Source: Ceratorhiza oryzae-sativae
Lineage: Eukaryota > Basidiomycota > Agaricomycetes > Cantharellales > Ceratobasidiaceae
NCBI GenBank assembly: GCA_030998015.1
Contig: JARWMV010000232.1
Span: 1,550,001 to 1,614,000, forward strand
Reading direction: 5' to 3'
DNA: 64,000 bases
Position numbers and translations under genes: made by a program. Position 1 is the stretch's first letter; the number at the start of each line of letters is the position of its first letter. A model generated the notes under the pieces. It saw nothing but the letters and a program-made list of their open reading frames with translations, had not been told where the DNA came from and searched no databases. Positions 1 to 17,077 of this stretch are shown here, in pieces.

Positions 1-1389
1 CAGCCCTCCCCCCCCCAAAGGCTCCCTGATGTCTCACCCTGCGTTTCTGCGGCGACGACGGAGTTGTATGGGCGTTGAGGTAGACATCTCCGGCCTGGCG
101 TCGGGTGAAATCTGGCTAGTGCTCCGATTGGTCAAGTTAAACCATATTTGGCGGACTAGTGGGAGCTGGTTGACAAATCGATCAGATAGAGCACATCATT
201 GCTTCCCTAACATATGCCCGACAGCGCGACATTCTTTCACATACAGACTGTTTGTTCGTCCAGAGCCCATTGGCTTGCGCTCTGACTCGTTTGATCTTGG
301 TGTGATAACAACCAAGAACGCTGAAATCCGAGTCACTGATGTGCAACGTGCCCTGCGAAGACATGAATGTACAAGTTACGCAAGTGACAAGTTCGATTGC
401 GTACATCAATTCGGGTCTTTCAGGTTAACTGATGGCTTTGGTGGTGTCCCCGGGCAGAAACAACCGAGGGGCGGGTTTATCTTGCCACGCCCCTGGCTCC
501 AGGCCCCCCCCCTTGTGAGCTCGGTAGCTCGCCTATTATGAATGACGCCAGGCGAGACGATCGAGTGTCTTCCCAGTTACCCACCTAGGTGTAGCTCAGC
601 CGGAATCTTTGAGGGGCTCAATATCTGGTGCAAGGCAAAGAAGGGGGAAGAATTCCAATCCTTGCGAATCGGGGAGCAACGATTCCGGATTGCCCAGACT
701 CCCGACGTTGATACGCTTCCATATCATGCTCCTTGTTCCCAAGATCCAGCCCATGAGGAAAGTACTGCATAAAACGTCACAAACAACGTGCTGCGGAATA
801 CCCGCAGGATCCTCAGAATGCAGGCGGTAGTCAGGTAATGAGTGTGGGATATGATCGCGATCGCTTCGCTGTTGCAACCCCATGGCTCACACACACGAAT
901 TCGGGAGCGGTACGCGCGGTGGCCAAAACGCGAGATCACCGAGGTCCCAACACTCCCCAACAATGGCGGATGGCGGCGGCCCGTGATGTGCAGCTCTTTA
1001 CACCGGTCTGAAACTGCGGGTTGGTGACGCAAATGAACTAGTTCCTATGTCGACCTCTCTCCCCTCTGCTGCGCGTTTTTCCGCGTCTGCGCCTTGTAGA
1101 CTCGGAACTCGTTCAATGAAATTCACAGCAAGTCTATCTGCGAAACTTCTCAGGCCAAGGTTCATCGTGCTGCAAATAGGTATAGCACAACGCTCCCAGT
1201 GCTTACGCCATCACATCAGCAAGTCGAACACGATAGCTGCTGGCACGGGCAATGCCCCAAACGTTCCAGTTCCAAGCTCTTGGAGATCAATAGGAGCTTG
1301 GTCCTAATTCCGCCTGTGTTTGCGAAGCCTGCCAATTAGGGTGTCGGCATTTGTCTGAAAGTGCTTATTTACAGAGTTGTGCCACGCGT
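1..1389. other. Left-edge stretch without a supported gene
   Basis: The open frames here are short, overlap on both strands and match no family I recognise. On the minus strand, about 1045-1310, one can splice together a short stretch that reads like protein (hydrophobic, then charged), but it has no clear start, end or family. This is also the 3' flank of cutC. I see nothing else I can support. Confidence 0.5.
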
Positions 1390-2491
1390 CTATGACTGCA
1401 GTTTGTTGCACACGTCAACAACGCCTTTGATATTATTGGCCTCGGTCTTCCAAACAGACCACTCAAAGGGACCAAGTTGCCCCATCTGGAACGACGTTCC
1501 TTCGCGGCGGGCAGATACCTCGCTCAGACCGTCGACCCACAGACCCCCACTCATGTGATACTCCCGTACACCCAGTGGGTAGAGTGCGGAAAAAACGCTG
1601 GCGATCGAATGGGAGCTAATCCCGGAGCCCGGCATGATGCGCACTTTATTTTTGCGATCCTTCTGGGCGGAAGAAACCGCACGAGCAAGTCGAATTAAGC
1701 AGTCAACCGAAGCTGGCTCATTTGCGCGGGGGGTCGCATGACCGCTGCTGAGTATACGTGTAATGTCGGGAATACCCATAATATCTTTCAATGCTGCGCA
1801 TAGAACCCGCTCGTTGAGTTTCCGGATGATAAATGAGCTGTCCGATCATGTTTACGCGTACCTTGGAAGGGATCTGCGGTAAGGTCGAATGCTCTATGGA
1901 AAGTCACTAGATAATATCCTTATGAACGCGATCGAACAGCTTGACATTCCAACTTGCCTTCCATAGGGCTAGCGAATTCCGCGAGCCTAAGAAGCAAGTG
2001 AGCTTCACGCTAGGTCATTACATATGATACCCACCTAGAACACCTTTCGATGTCTACTGAGCCATTAGGGGTTAACACGCCAAAAACTACGCCGCTCACA
2101 CCAAGGCTTCGGAATACGGATACATCTTCTAGCATTGTCTCAAACTCCTGAGTAGAGTAAACGAAATCACCAACCCGAGGTCGGATCATCACCTGTGGAT
2201 AGAGAGACAACTGCGTGAGGCCACGTTGTAAACGATGTCTGAAACCGACGAGCCATGAGGGGTACAGAAGGCAAGTGCTTCCTAACTAGCCTGACAAGGC
2301 CCACGCTTGGAGTCGAGCCACCGCACAGGGGGAGATTCCCGCAGATCTCGAGCCTGTCTGCTCCTCCTTCAACAGCACTAGAGACAGATGAGCTGAGAAA
2401 AATACTCTAGCGGGGGTTCATTCAGAACGTGGGCATACTTGATAGCAGACTCCAACGAGTCAACGCAGACTTCCAGAGAGAACTTCTTCAT
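1390..2491 (-). CDS. cutC: CutC copper homeostasis family protein
   Basis: A CutC-family TIM-barrel protein. The family is linked to copper handling, but its biochemical role is poorly defined. Six exons join in frame to 270 residues, the usual CutC length: 2491-2439, 2377-2254, 2192-2035, 1986-1958, 1906-1862 and 1793-1390. Family landmarks are the N-terminal LEVCVDSLESA strand, EGGADRLEICGNL, VMIRPRVGDFVYS, GVVFGVL, TFHRAFD, RILSSGH and IMPGSGI, in the expected order. The start ATG at 2491 directly precedes the first strand. The intron at 2253-2193 must begin with GC to keep the conserved PLM-VMIRPR junction. The one at 1957-1907 has a perfect GCAAGT donor, although a GT donor a few bases downstream also keeps frame. 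It is head to head with the L12 gene. Confidence 0.9.
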
Positions 2492-2836
2492 GTATGCCCT
2501 GGCCTCGATCTTGTTAAGGGGTATGCGTCGCGAGTATGCTTGGATATGACAAATGTTACTCGGCTGATAGTTCAAGCCTTTTTGACAGTATGGTTTAATC
2601 AATCAGACCAAGGCGTAGGCTCCGGTCGCGATTGCCAGAATAGGTGTGGTACCAACCCCTTAGTGCTCGTTCAAGGTGGCGCTGGCGCTAAAATCTAAAT
2701 TCATCGAAGAAGATCACTCACGTGACCAAACTTGTAAATTGGCGTTGCAGGATCATTTTTCATGTCGGTCAGTATTATGCTTGTTAGCGGGCACAGCGCG
2801 TTCAAATGCTTTTGTGAAAAAAGTACCGCTGCGTCA
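2492..2836. promoter_or_regulatory. Divergent spacer between cutC and mitochondrial L12
   Basis: A 345-bp head-to-head spacer that should hold both promoters. The reading frames in it are not conserved protein. I see no clear TATA box or named operator. Confidence 0.35.
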
Positions 2837-3559
2837 ATGCGCTTCGTACCTTTAGGGGGGTTCGGGCGATCCCGAGGTGTGTTGTGAATATCTTCGTTTG
2901 ACTGGGATTAACTAGTATACACTAGGTTTTCTCTACGATGTCTAGCTACAGAGACGGCATCATCGCCTTCAGCCGCACCACCAACCACATCTGACCCCAA
3001 GATAGTTGGCATTGTTGATGATATTTCCAAGTTGACGTTGTTGCAAGCGGCCGATCTTGTCGCTTTGCTCAAGGTTCGCACATGATGACAGGTCCCAGCC
3101 ACTAAAATGACAAATAAATGTAAAAGCAACGGTTAAATATTACCGAAATAGCTATGCCGACCGCCTCTGCTGCCCCTGTGGCGGGAGCAACCGCCCCTGC
3201 TGAGGACACCGCGCCGGTCGAGGTATGTCAGATTTCATTATACATCCCCGATCTGTCTCACAGAAATGTCTCAGGAGAAACCTAAAGAAAAGACGATATT
3301 TACTGTAAAGCTGGAAAAGATTGATCCTGCGAACAAGGCAAAGGTTATTCGAGAGGTCAAGGCGATTATGCCGAATATGAATTTGGTTGAGGCAAGTGTC
3401 CCATTTGAAATATCAGCTTCATTTCATCTGATGGCTGTATAGGCCAAAAAATTCGTAGAATCGGTCCCGAAAGTACTCAAGGAGAATGTGCCCAAGGAAG
3501 AGGCGGAAAAGCTGATGAAGACGCTAAAGGAGTTGGGCTCCACTGTCTCTCTCGAATAA
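2837..3559 (+). CDS. mrpl12: Mitochondrial large-subunit ribosomal protein bL12m
   Basis: The L7/L12 stalk protein of the mitochondrial ribosome, which recruits translation factors. Exons 2837-2883, 2926-3073, 3127-3222, 3275-3391 and 3443-3559 give 174 residues. The N-terminal dimerisation helix (KIVGIVDDISKLTLLQAADL) and the hinge NITEIAMPTASAAP are followed by the C-terminal L7/L12 domain with EAKKFVESVPKVLKENVPKE. The first exon, an Arg-rich leader of about 16 codons joined by a 42-nt intron, is the least certain part but fits a mitochondrial targeting sequence. The intron 3392-3442 starts with GCAAGT and ends in AG. No GT donor preserves the conserved LVE-AKKFVES junction, so this is a convincing GC-AG intron. 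Confidence 0.92.
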
Positions 3560-3799
3560 TTTCGCTCAAATTGCTCATACATTTCGAGTCGCATACACGC
3601 ATCTCAGCTTTAGAGTGCAAATTTGTAATTTGTTGTCGCAAGTCAAGCTACGTTGATACATCAGATAAAAAGGTATGACCCCTACGTACTGAAACCTACA
3701 ATACGTGCATCCTCACGTCAATGCATCGATGGGCGGAAGAAAATTGAATATAAAACAGGTGGATGGGTGTTGGTATCAGATTTTGATGATTTCGAGACA

Positions 3800-6680
3800 T
3801 CAGTCCTCAGATAGATGACGATACTCAAACCGAAAGTCGCTCTTTTTGCGTTGGCACCATGAACCTTCCCAGTCGAAATACACATACACCCCTTGCTCAT
3901 ACTCGTCGGTGATAGCTTGGGGTTCGGAATGTCTCTGGAACCACGTAAGATATTTGACATGGAATCGCCATGATTGTCTCTTCAACTCCTTCGCAGCTAG
4001 ATACCTTAACGAAACAGTGAGAGCAATAAAACAAATAAGATCGAGTGCTACTAACTGCATGTATGTTCCGGGAAGATAATAGAACACGAAGAAGAGTGTT
4101 TCGACATCCAACTGTGAGTACAGCGCCGGCGAGCTCAAAACCGCCAAGGGCTGTTGCGGGTAGTATGGCTGCGAGGGAAATGGATTCCGAGGAACATAGT
4201 ATTTCGGCCTGACAAACCATATCAGCCGCAGCGGGGACTCGGACGGAAACAAGATGTGTTACTTGGCTGTATCCTGTGGCTGCGGCATGCTTTCGAACCC
4301 TGCAGCAAGCGCTTTGCTGATCTGTTCTGGATCCCGCCGCGCGGCTTTAATCAGGGGTAAGTTCTTGGTGGCTCATTGAGCAATGATTCAAGCTCAAACC
4401 TTTTTCTTTCGATGCCTCAAAAGTGGATACCAGGTCGCTCAGCGAGCTAGGGAGCTGCCTTTGCTGCTGCGGTGGTTGTTGATGGGGTACATTCTGCGAG
4501 TGCGTCTGTTGTGAATCCGCATAGCCGAAACCTGGTGGACCTTGTGTTTGGACTTGCTGGGGGAGTGGTGATGATACTGACATCGATGAGCTCAGCTGGG
4601 ACTGTGATGATGGTAATGGAAGCGATGAAACGCCGTTCGATCCAGGATTATTCAATCCAGAAGATCCATTGATTGGCAAAGGCTCAGCTGTAAGCGCTTG
4701 CTATATACACGAGTAAGTTAGCCGTCCCGTCTGACAAAACAGTGACACCACCACTCACTGATATGTAGGGTGATACGCCAGCCGAGGGTGCAGCAACGCT
4801 GCTGACTGCGTAGGGAGACGATACTTATAGTGGAAACATAGTTAGGTTGTGGCAGTGTGGATCACATCCTACATACCACTCGCTGCATCAATGCTTGGAT
4901 CAACCCCGGCTCGACTGCTGAGGGCTTTGGTGCCGTGAATCTCCATGGGAATGCGGCTGCGGCGGAATCCCAGGTGGTGTGTCGAGTGGGAGAGAGGGTG
5001 GTGCAGGTGAAACGACGCTGGATGCCATAGATGGGGACCTGGGTTCGGAAGGCTGGGCAGGAGGTTCCGTTGAGGCTGGAGGTGGTATTGATGGTGCCGG
5101 TGGTACGGGGTTCGATGCTATTGATGGTGCCGGGGCCGTTTGCGTAGAGCCAAGTAAAGACTGAGCAGGCGAAGGGTTTACTACGGATGGCGCGGGTTTT
5201 GGGGATTCTTTCGAGGCAGGGTTATCATGTTTTACGGCGGCGGCGGCAGCAGCAGCGTATCGTATTGGTGGTAAAGTCTATCATTATTTGGGTTCAAGTC
5301 TTTGACGCGGTGACAGTCGTTGGCTTGTGACTTACCACTTTCGTTGGTGCTGTTGGCTGTGATGCCTTGGGCGCAGGAGGTACTGTTGACTGGGTAATTG
5401 GTGCTGGTTTCGCTATAGAGGGAAGTAAGATCAAGTCAGCAAGAATACAAGGCCTTGCCGGGCATAAGCCTACGTTCAATATGTATAGACTGTTTCCGAG
5501 CTGCCGCTTTCTTCAAGACTGGACTACTCTGAAATTAGAGTCAAATGTTAAATCATGCCGGGATTATTGAAGCATAACCTTACTTCTTCTCTCTTGGAGT
5601 GAGAGTCGTCGTCTAATGAGTGTCCTTTGGACTTGACATCTTTTGCCGAGGTCCTTGAAGGTCGCTCTGAGCGTTGTACGTATGAGCACAGAACTACCAG
5701 ATGCTCCAGAAAACTCACCATCTGCTACACTCTCGGACTCGCCATCACTCCCATTATCGTCATTTGCGATGCCGAAGGCCTCCTCCTCTTCATCCAAGTT
5801 CAGTTCATCGTACACCCCTTCGTCAAACTCAAAATCCTCTCCGGCATTACTCTCGACGAAGTAGCTGATGTGCTCTTTGAGTGTGGAAACCGTGTCCGTC
5901 TGTAACGTGTTGTTCTCTAGTAATCGCAGTACGATTTCTAGCCGCCCAACATGCCATTTTCTCCTCTCGTTCAGGGTTGTAAGTTCGTCGGCTCGTCCTC
6001 CCCCGCCAGCGGCTTTTGCTCTTCGTGACCGCGTAGTGCCACCCTGAAGTTGTTCGATTTCCGCCTCGGTCACCTCAATCTGGCGCATGAGTTCCTCCAC
6101 TTGTGTCGCGACCCACTGGGTCATTTCCGCCTTCTCCCTCTCCTTCGGGTCGAGTTTTTGCGCCGCGTTTAAGCCATCTTTCGAGAAAGCCTTTGTCTTC
6201 ATCTCCTTTTCGCAGGCCTTGAACTTCTCCATTTGCTATGATGTCCAAATCGGGATGTGGCGCACACGAGTTCAATATGCTGTTGTTTGTGACGCGCAAG
6301 AGCTTGCTCACCGTTTCAATCAGTTTTCGGTTGTCCAGCAGCTGAGACTTGTCCTTGATCTCATTGCTGGCTACCCATGATTTGATCTGGTCGCGTAACC
6401 GCTGCAGCTTCTTGATCTGAGTCTTGAGGTCCGTCTCAAGCTTCTCTTTCTGTGTCTGGTTCGTAGACGCTTGCATTTTGTCATATATAGACTCAAACAC
6501 TTCTACCCCCTCTCCCACTTTCTTCAGAGTGCGGTCAATCTCGGCTGTACAGAGGTGTGAACTGATGGTCTACCAGCTATATAATGGCGACATAGGAAGG
6601 ACCTACTTTGTAGCTATTGTGCAAGTGTTAACGTCCGTAATTACATGACGCGTAAGAGAACATACCTTCCGAGCAGCCAT
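3800..6680 (-). CDS. not3: CCR4-NOT complex subunit Not3/Not5-like
   Basis: A scaffold subunit of the CCR4-NOT deadenylase complex, acting in mRNA decay and translational control. The ATG at 6680 gives MAARK and then an intron. The Not3 N-terminal coiled-coil domain follows (EVFESIYDKMQAS, KLQRLRDQIKSW, ERMEKFKACEKEMKTKAFS-type helices, 6518 to about 5900), with an acidic stretch near 5770. Next is a long Pro/Ser/Thr/Gln-rich linker (about 4350-5560, including an Ala run at 5235-5252). The C-terminal NOT box (about 4215-3800) includes YYVPRNPFPSQPYYP, DVETLFFVFYYLPGTY and WFQRHSEP. The frame ends in HLSED, as is typical for the family. The 51-nt intron 4055-4005 has no stop and is a multiple of three, so the retained form would still be open. 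Confidence 0.93.
5235..5252 (-). repeat. GCN trinucleotide run coding for poly-alanine
   Basis: A GGC/AGC trinucleotide tract that reads on the minus strand as about seven consecutive alanine codons in the low-complexity linker of Not3. It is a potential length-polymorphic site. Confidence 0.7.
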
Positions 6681-6872
6681 GATGTAGATCGCGCGAGCTT
6701 AGTGTTGGTAGGTGTAACGTGTGGTTGTGTCGAAGAATTGGCCTGACCACTGGGCTTGACTAAGCGTCCCGTGACACAGAACAAACAACATCACACAGAA
6801 GCTGGGCGCGACGGATTAGCTGCTTTCTATCATCTATTTACATTAATAGCTCGGAACGTGTGAGCGGTTTTA

Positions 6873-12797
<5,925 letters not shown>

Positions 12798-12888
12798 TTT
12801 ATGAGACAGATTACGTAGACGGCGCTTAAGGTACCACGTCAAACCGTGATTTCGAGGTACACGACCAAACGACCACGATTGCCCGAGA

Positions 12889-15000
12889 ATGCTGTTAGCC
12901 TTTGCAACGGTCGCTGCACTACCAAGCTTGGCTTTGAGCAATTCAATTCCTCTCGGAGTTCCACCCCAGTCGGCCTCGTTGTATGCACCTATCACGTCAA
13001 CCACGCCTGCGACTTGGAAGTGTCTCGATGGCACCCAAACTATTCCGTATTCCGCTATAAACGACGACTATTGCGACTGCCCGGACGGCAGCGACGAGCC
13101 AGGTTGGTACTTCAGTTGTAAATGTCACACGACGCTAAGCTCTGTGCAGGCACTAGTGCGTGTCCCAACGGGGTGTTTTATTGCAAGAACGAGGGTCACA
13201 TTGGCGCGACCATTCGCAGCTCACACGTGAATGACGGGCTCTGTGGTAAGTGGCTCAATAGCCCAAATATGCATGGCTTATATCGTGTGACTTGGAACAG
13301 AATCTGAATGTTGCGATGGCTCGGACGAACCTAGCGGCGTATGCCCGAACGAGTGTGAAGCAATCGGTGTCAAATATCGCGCCGAACAAGAGGCAGAGCG
13401 TAAGCTCAGGAAAACTGTGAGTCTCTCGCTCGCCCTGGTATATCACACGCCGATTGCTCTCCCAGGGAGCGAAAATACGCTCATCGTACATAGCGTATGC
13501 CAAAAAAGAAATTAGTCGCCTCAAGGCCGCAACAACTACTTTACAACGTGAGGTCGATGAGAAACGCGCCGAGGAAGCACGTCTCAAGGGTATCCTTGAG
13601 CATACGGAATCTGTAGACGCCGCAGCTTTAGAACACCAGAAACAATCTCGTGAGTCTGCCTGGTTGTACTCCCCCGTCGTTATCTGAAATCGCCCTAGCT
13701 TTGTACAATTCTCTCGTTTCACACAATGCTGCTTTGACGTCGCTTCGCGCCAAGCAGGCCGAACTCCAGGCTAAATTGGATACTCTAGAGGAAATTCTTG
13801 CTGGTCTGAAACGTTCCTATAATCCAAACTACCAGGTTAGCACGCAATTAGTCCTGACCCTCTGAATTGAATTAACCCTCCAAATAGGATATGGGTGTTC
13901 TCGAGGCCGTCCGTGGCTGGGACGCCTACCACGGCGTAGAGTCTGAGCCCGTTGTTCACCAAGCAGGTACAGATCCACTCGCGACCGAGGCCGAAATCAT
14001 CGAAGCCGAAGCTAATTTGTATGCTTTAGAAGATGGCTCGGAGACGGTTGCTGAGGAAAAACCAAAGGAGCCGGAGCCTGAACCGGAAAAAGAAGACGAG
14101 TGGACCACGCAGAAGTTAGACGAACTTGCTCGAGTTGACCATGTTGCATTGCTCCTCGAACACGCTCGCCATATTGGGGGCCTCAGGAAACTAGTGAAAA
14201 GACACAATCATTTTGTAAGCACACCCACTACCTCTATGCCAAGGCTTCCATTTACCCAGACGCTTCCAGTGAACGCTCTAGAGAACATCCTGCCACCCTC
14301 ACTGAAAGACTCGGTCTTCTCTTGGCTATCGTTCCTGCGAATTATCCCCGAATCTACTACCACTGACTCGACGTCCGAAGCAACTGTCAAAGCTCGCAAT
14401 GCACACAACGACGCCGTCAACAAGCTGCACACTGCTGAGCGTGAGCTTAAGGAAAATAATGAAGCCTTGGCAAAGCTCGAGAGCGGCGGACACTTTGGCA
14501 AAGACGGGGAGTGGAAGAAACTGGACGGGACGTGTCTAGAAAAGGACACTGGAGAATACACATATAGCATTTGCTTGTTCGGATCTGCAACCCAAAAGTC
14601 GAACCGGGATCACTCGTCTCACAACTTGGGGTAGGATTGATATCTGTCATGTTCCTTGATTTCAGGCACTCACATTGATCCTTAGGCGCTTCCATGGTTG
14701 GAACGACAAGGAAGGTGTGGTCGCAGGCGATCATACATACTATACTCGTCAGTACTACAAGGGTGGTGCACGCTGCTGGAACGGACCCGAGAGAAGCGTA
14801 ATTGTAAGTATTCCGGTCATGTTCATGACACATCCTAATACGTGCATTCCTATTAGTTCGACATCACTTGCGGCACGGAAAATGCCATCCTCACGATTGC
14901 CGAGCCAGAAAAGTGCGAGTATCTGTTTACTGGCACATCCCCTGCTTTGTGCTGGCCCTTGGATGAAAATAATGAGAAGAAGGAAAAGGATGAGCTGTAA
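12889..15000 (+). CDS. GTB1: Glucosidase II beta subunit (ER glycoprotein quality control)
   Basis: The regulatory subunit of ER glucosidase II, which trims glucose from N-glycans and retains the alpha subunit in the ER. The signal peptide ([17 protein letters not shown]) is followed by [10 protein letters not shown] and two Cys-rich LDLa-like modules ([23 protein letters not shown]). Then come coiled coil and an acidic Glu-rich hinge (about 13990-14110). The C-terminal mannose-6-phosphate-receptor homology domain has [19 protein letters not shown] and the final Cys pair. The last exon ends in KEKDEL and a stop at 15000, a canonical KDEL retrieval signal. The start is the first ATG before the signal peptide, only 91 bp from the ABC transporter's upstream ATG. 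Confidence 0.95.
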
Positions 15001-15688
15001 TTAGATACTCTGGTGACCCTTTATAATGTGTATTGCAACTAGACAATTACACCTGCTTGAGCAAACCTGAGCGGTTCCTCAGTCTCTGGCGATCACATGA
15101 CCAGTCGTTCTCCAAGTGTCAACGACCACAAGCATGGCATCCCAGGCAGCATACCGATCGTTTCTACGGGAAATAAGAAACTCGGTGAGGGATGGATTTT
15201 TTGTTTGTTTGTTTTTTCATTTATGCATTTGCAAGATAGTCGATTTTCCCTAGGTCAAAGCGAGGCTCATTCGTATCCAAACAAATACGTGCTGTGGCCA
15301 CTTCGCCCGGAATGACACCCGAAAAGTTTACAAGTCACACACTAAACGCGGCCGCATTTCTACGAGCTCAGAGGGAGCACAAAGTAAATCCAAAGTCTAT
15401 TATATAGTACCGAGCATTTCTGACATATGGTGCAGGTTCTTATGGATAGGTATAACCCCCTCTACGGGTTGTCTGTTGAGGAGCAACGAAAGGCGACGGC
15501 TCATAGGGTTGGTTTAGAGCTACCAAAAGATGTGCAAGTTGAATAGGCGCATATGTGTTTCAATCATAAAGCATCATTAGACTTGATTCATTTTATTCAC
15601 CTCCACCGAGTCGAAACCAGAAAGCAAGTACTTGTTACTTTTCGCTACAACTGATTCAAAACTTCAGTGATCTGATTTTAGTTTGCTA
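15001..15688. other. Tail-to-tail spacer, AT-rich, no gene seen
   Basis: The space between the convergent ends of GTB1 and the SDR gene. It holds T-rich runs (about 15198-15225) and no conserved reading frame. It probably carries both 3' UTRs. Confidence 0.5.
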
Positions 15689-16749
15689 TCACCAAGAGTG
15701 GTGGCCACCGCTAACGATGATACTATATTTTTAACCATTAGTTTGTTTTCATTTAACGCAAATGAAAGAACTCACTCGCTGCCGGTGCAGAAAGTCGAGG
15801 CGTCGGACGCAAGCCATGCGATTACTCCTCGAAGTTCGTCTGGGCGACCGAGACGCCCAAGCGGGTTCATGCTTGCCCACTTTCCGGCAAGTTCGGGTTG
15901 AGTGTCGATGAATGCAGCGGTCATCTTGGTGTATATGTGACCTAGATGCGTCGAAGCTCAGACAACCCCCGATCTCGTCATAAATGGCACGAACCTGGAG
16001 AAACCGAGTTGACGCGAATCTTCTGGGGGCCAAGTTCACAGGCCATGCTACGAGCCATTTGCAAGACAGCTGACTTGCTAGTGTTGTATGCGACCCATGC
16101 ATGATCCTAGGCAGAATTCATCGGTGCCTGTGTGAGCAAACGACATGATCGCGCTCACTCGATTCGTGATGGATCCACTCATTGAAGCGATAAGGATGAT
16201 GCTCCCACCCGTCTTGAACCTCTCCATTTGACGGCCAGCTGCTTGTGCAGTGTAGAGTACGCCATTGACATTGACGTTCATAACACGCTGGAAGTCTTCG
16301 GCTTTGTATTTCAAGCAATCCGCACCATGAAGGATTCCCGCCGCAGCAACACAGACATCGACTCGTCCTTCGGCAGTGCCAATCTCCTCGACCTTGTCCC
16401 ACATCAACTTTTGATCAGTCACGTCGGCCGAGACATATTTGAGAGTAGATCCAAGCTTCTTTGCGTACTCTGCGGTTGCGACAAATTCGTCACCTGGGCT
16501 GGCAGGCAGGTCAAACGCATACACGGTTGCACCGGCTTCGCACAGCGCCAGCGCCATCTCGAGACCAAGGCCTCGGTTCGCGCCTGACACGATGGCCACC
16601 CGCCCGGCGAGAGAAAACTCATCAAAGAGCGTCTTCCGGGGGGCGAACGAAGGATCCGACGCTGCTTTGAGCGCTGCAGCAACGCCGACAGTGGGCGTAG
16701 AGTTTGTGGTCGCCATTGGTGGAATCTGGTGTTGGATGGGAGCATACAT
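15689..16749 (-). CDS. Short-chain dehydrogenase/reductase (SDR)
   Basis: A classical SDR NAD(P)-dependent oxidoreductase. The cofactor motif GANRGLGLEMA follows the beta-strand VAIVSG. Then come the DVTD acidic turn, NVNVNG and SIILIASMSGSI (Ser of the catalytic triad). After a short intron comes the active-site YNTSKSA with Tyr-X3-Lys. The last exons give IRVNSVSPG, the LGRLGRPDEL segment, TGSDIIVSGGHHSW and a stop at 15689. There are two in-frame starts, the ATG at 16749 and the one at 16716. The second (MATTNS) looks more typical. The closest styles are fungal sorbose reductase/mannitol-type SDRs, but the substrate is not readable. A TATATAG-like element lies at about 16771-16780, upstream on the minus strand. 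Confidence 0.9.
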
Positions 16750-17077
16750 CCACTCGACGTGTGCTATCCGGCTATATATGTGCCCGCGGGGGTCTTCGAC
16801 GTGTGGGAAGGTGGCGCATCGCTAAGCTGAAGCCAGCCGCCATCTGGGCCATCTTGGAGTGCCGCGTGACGGCCGTCGCCTGCGCGTGGTTCGCCGCAAT
16901 CTTGCTTAGTCACGTGAGAAACGCCCATGGCTCGGCGCTCAGCGAGCCTTGTCACCCGCCTTGATTCCGCGAGTGGGGGCTCTCCGTCGTCGCGAGCACC
17001 ATTCGCCCATTCTCATCTCCAGGCTGCTTTAACCCCTTCAGAACTCGAACACCACCACTCATTCTCCCGTTGTTTCA
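16750..17077. promoter_or_regulatory. Divergent spacer between SDR and AMMECR1 genes
   Basis: A head-to-head spacer of 328 bp, GC-rich, with a TATA-like element near the SDR side and a CT-rich stretch (about 17005-17077) leading into the AMMECR1 start. No gene is seen. Confidence 0.35.

Noticed and set aside
1047..1310. Possible exon-like stretch at the left edge, read on either strand
   Set aside because: It has no recognised family, no start or stop in a consistent frame, and no flanking exon.
13255..13722. Long minus-strand ORFs across GTB1, and similar antisense ORFs across the ABC transporter and VAC8
   Set aside because: They are mirror frames of well-supported coding exons, lack family motifs, and several begin only at non-ATG codons.
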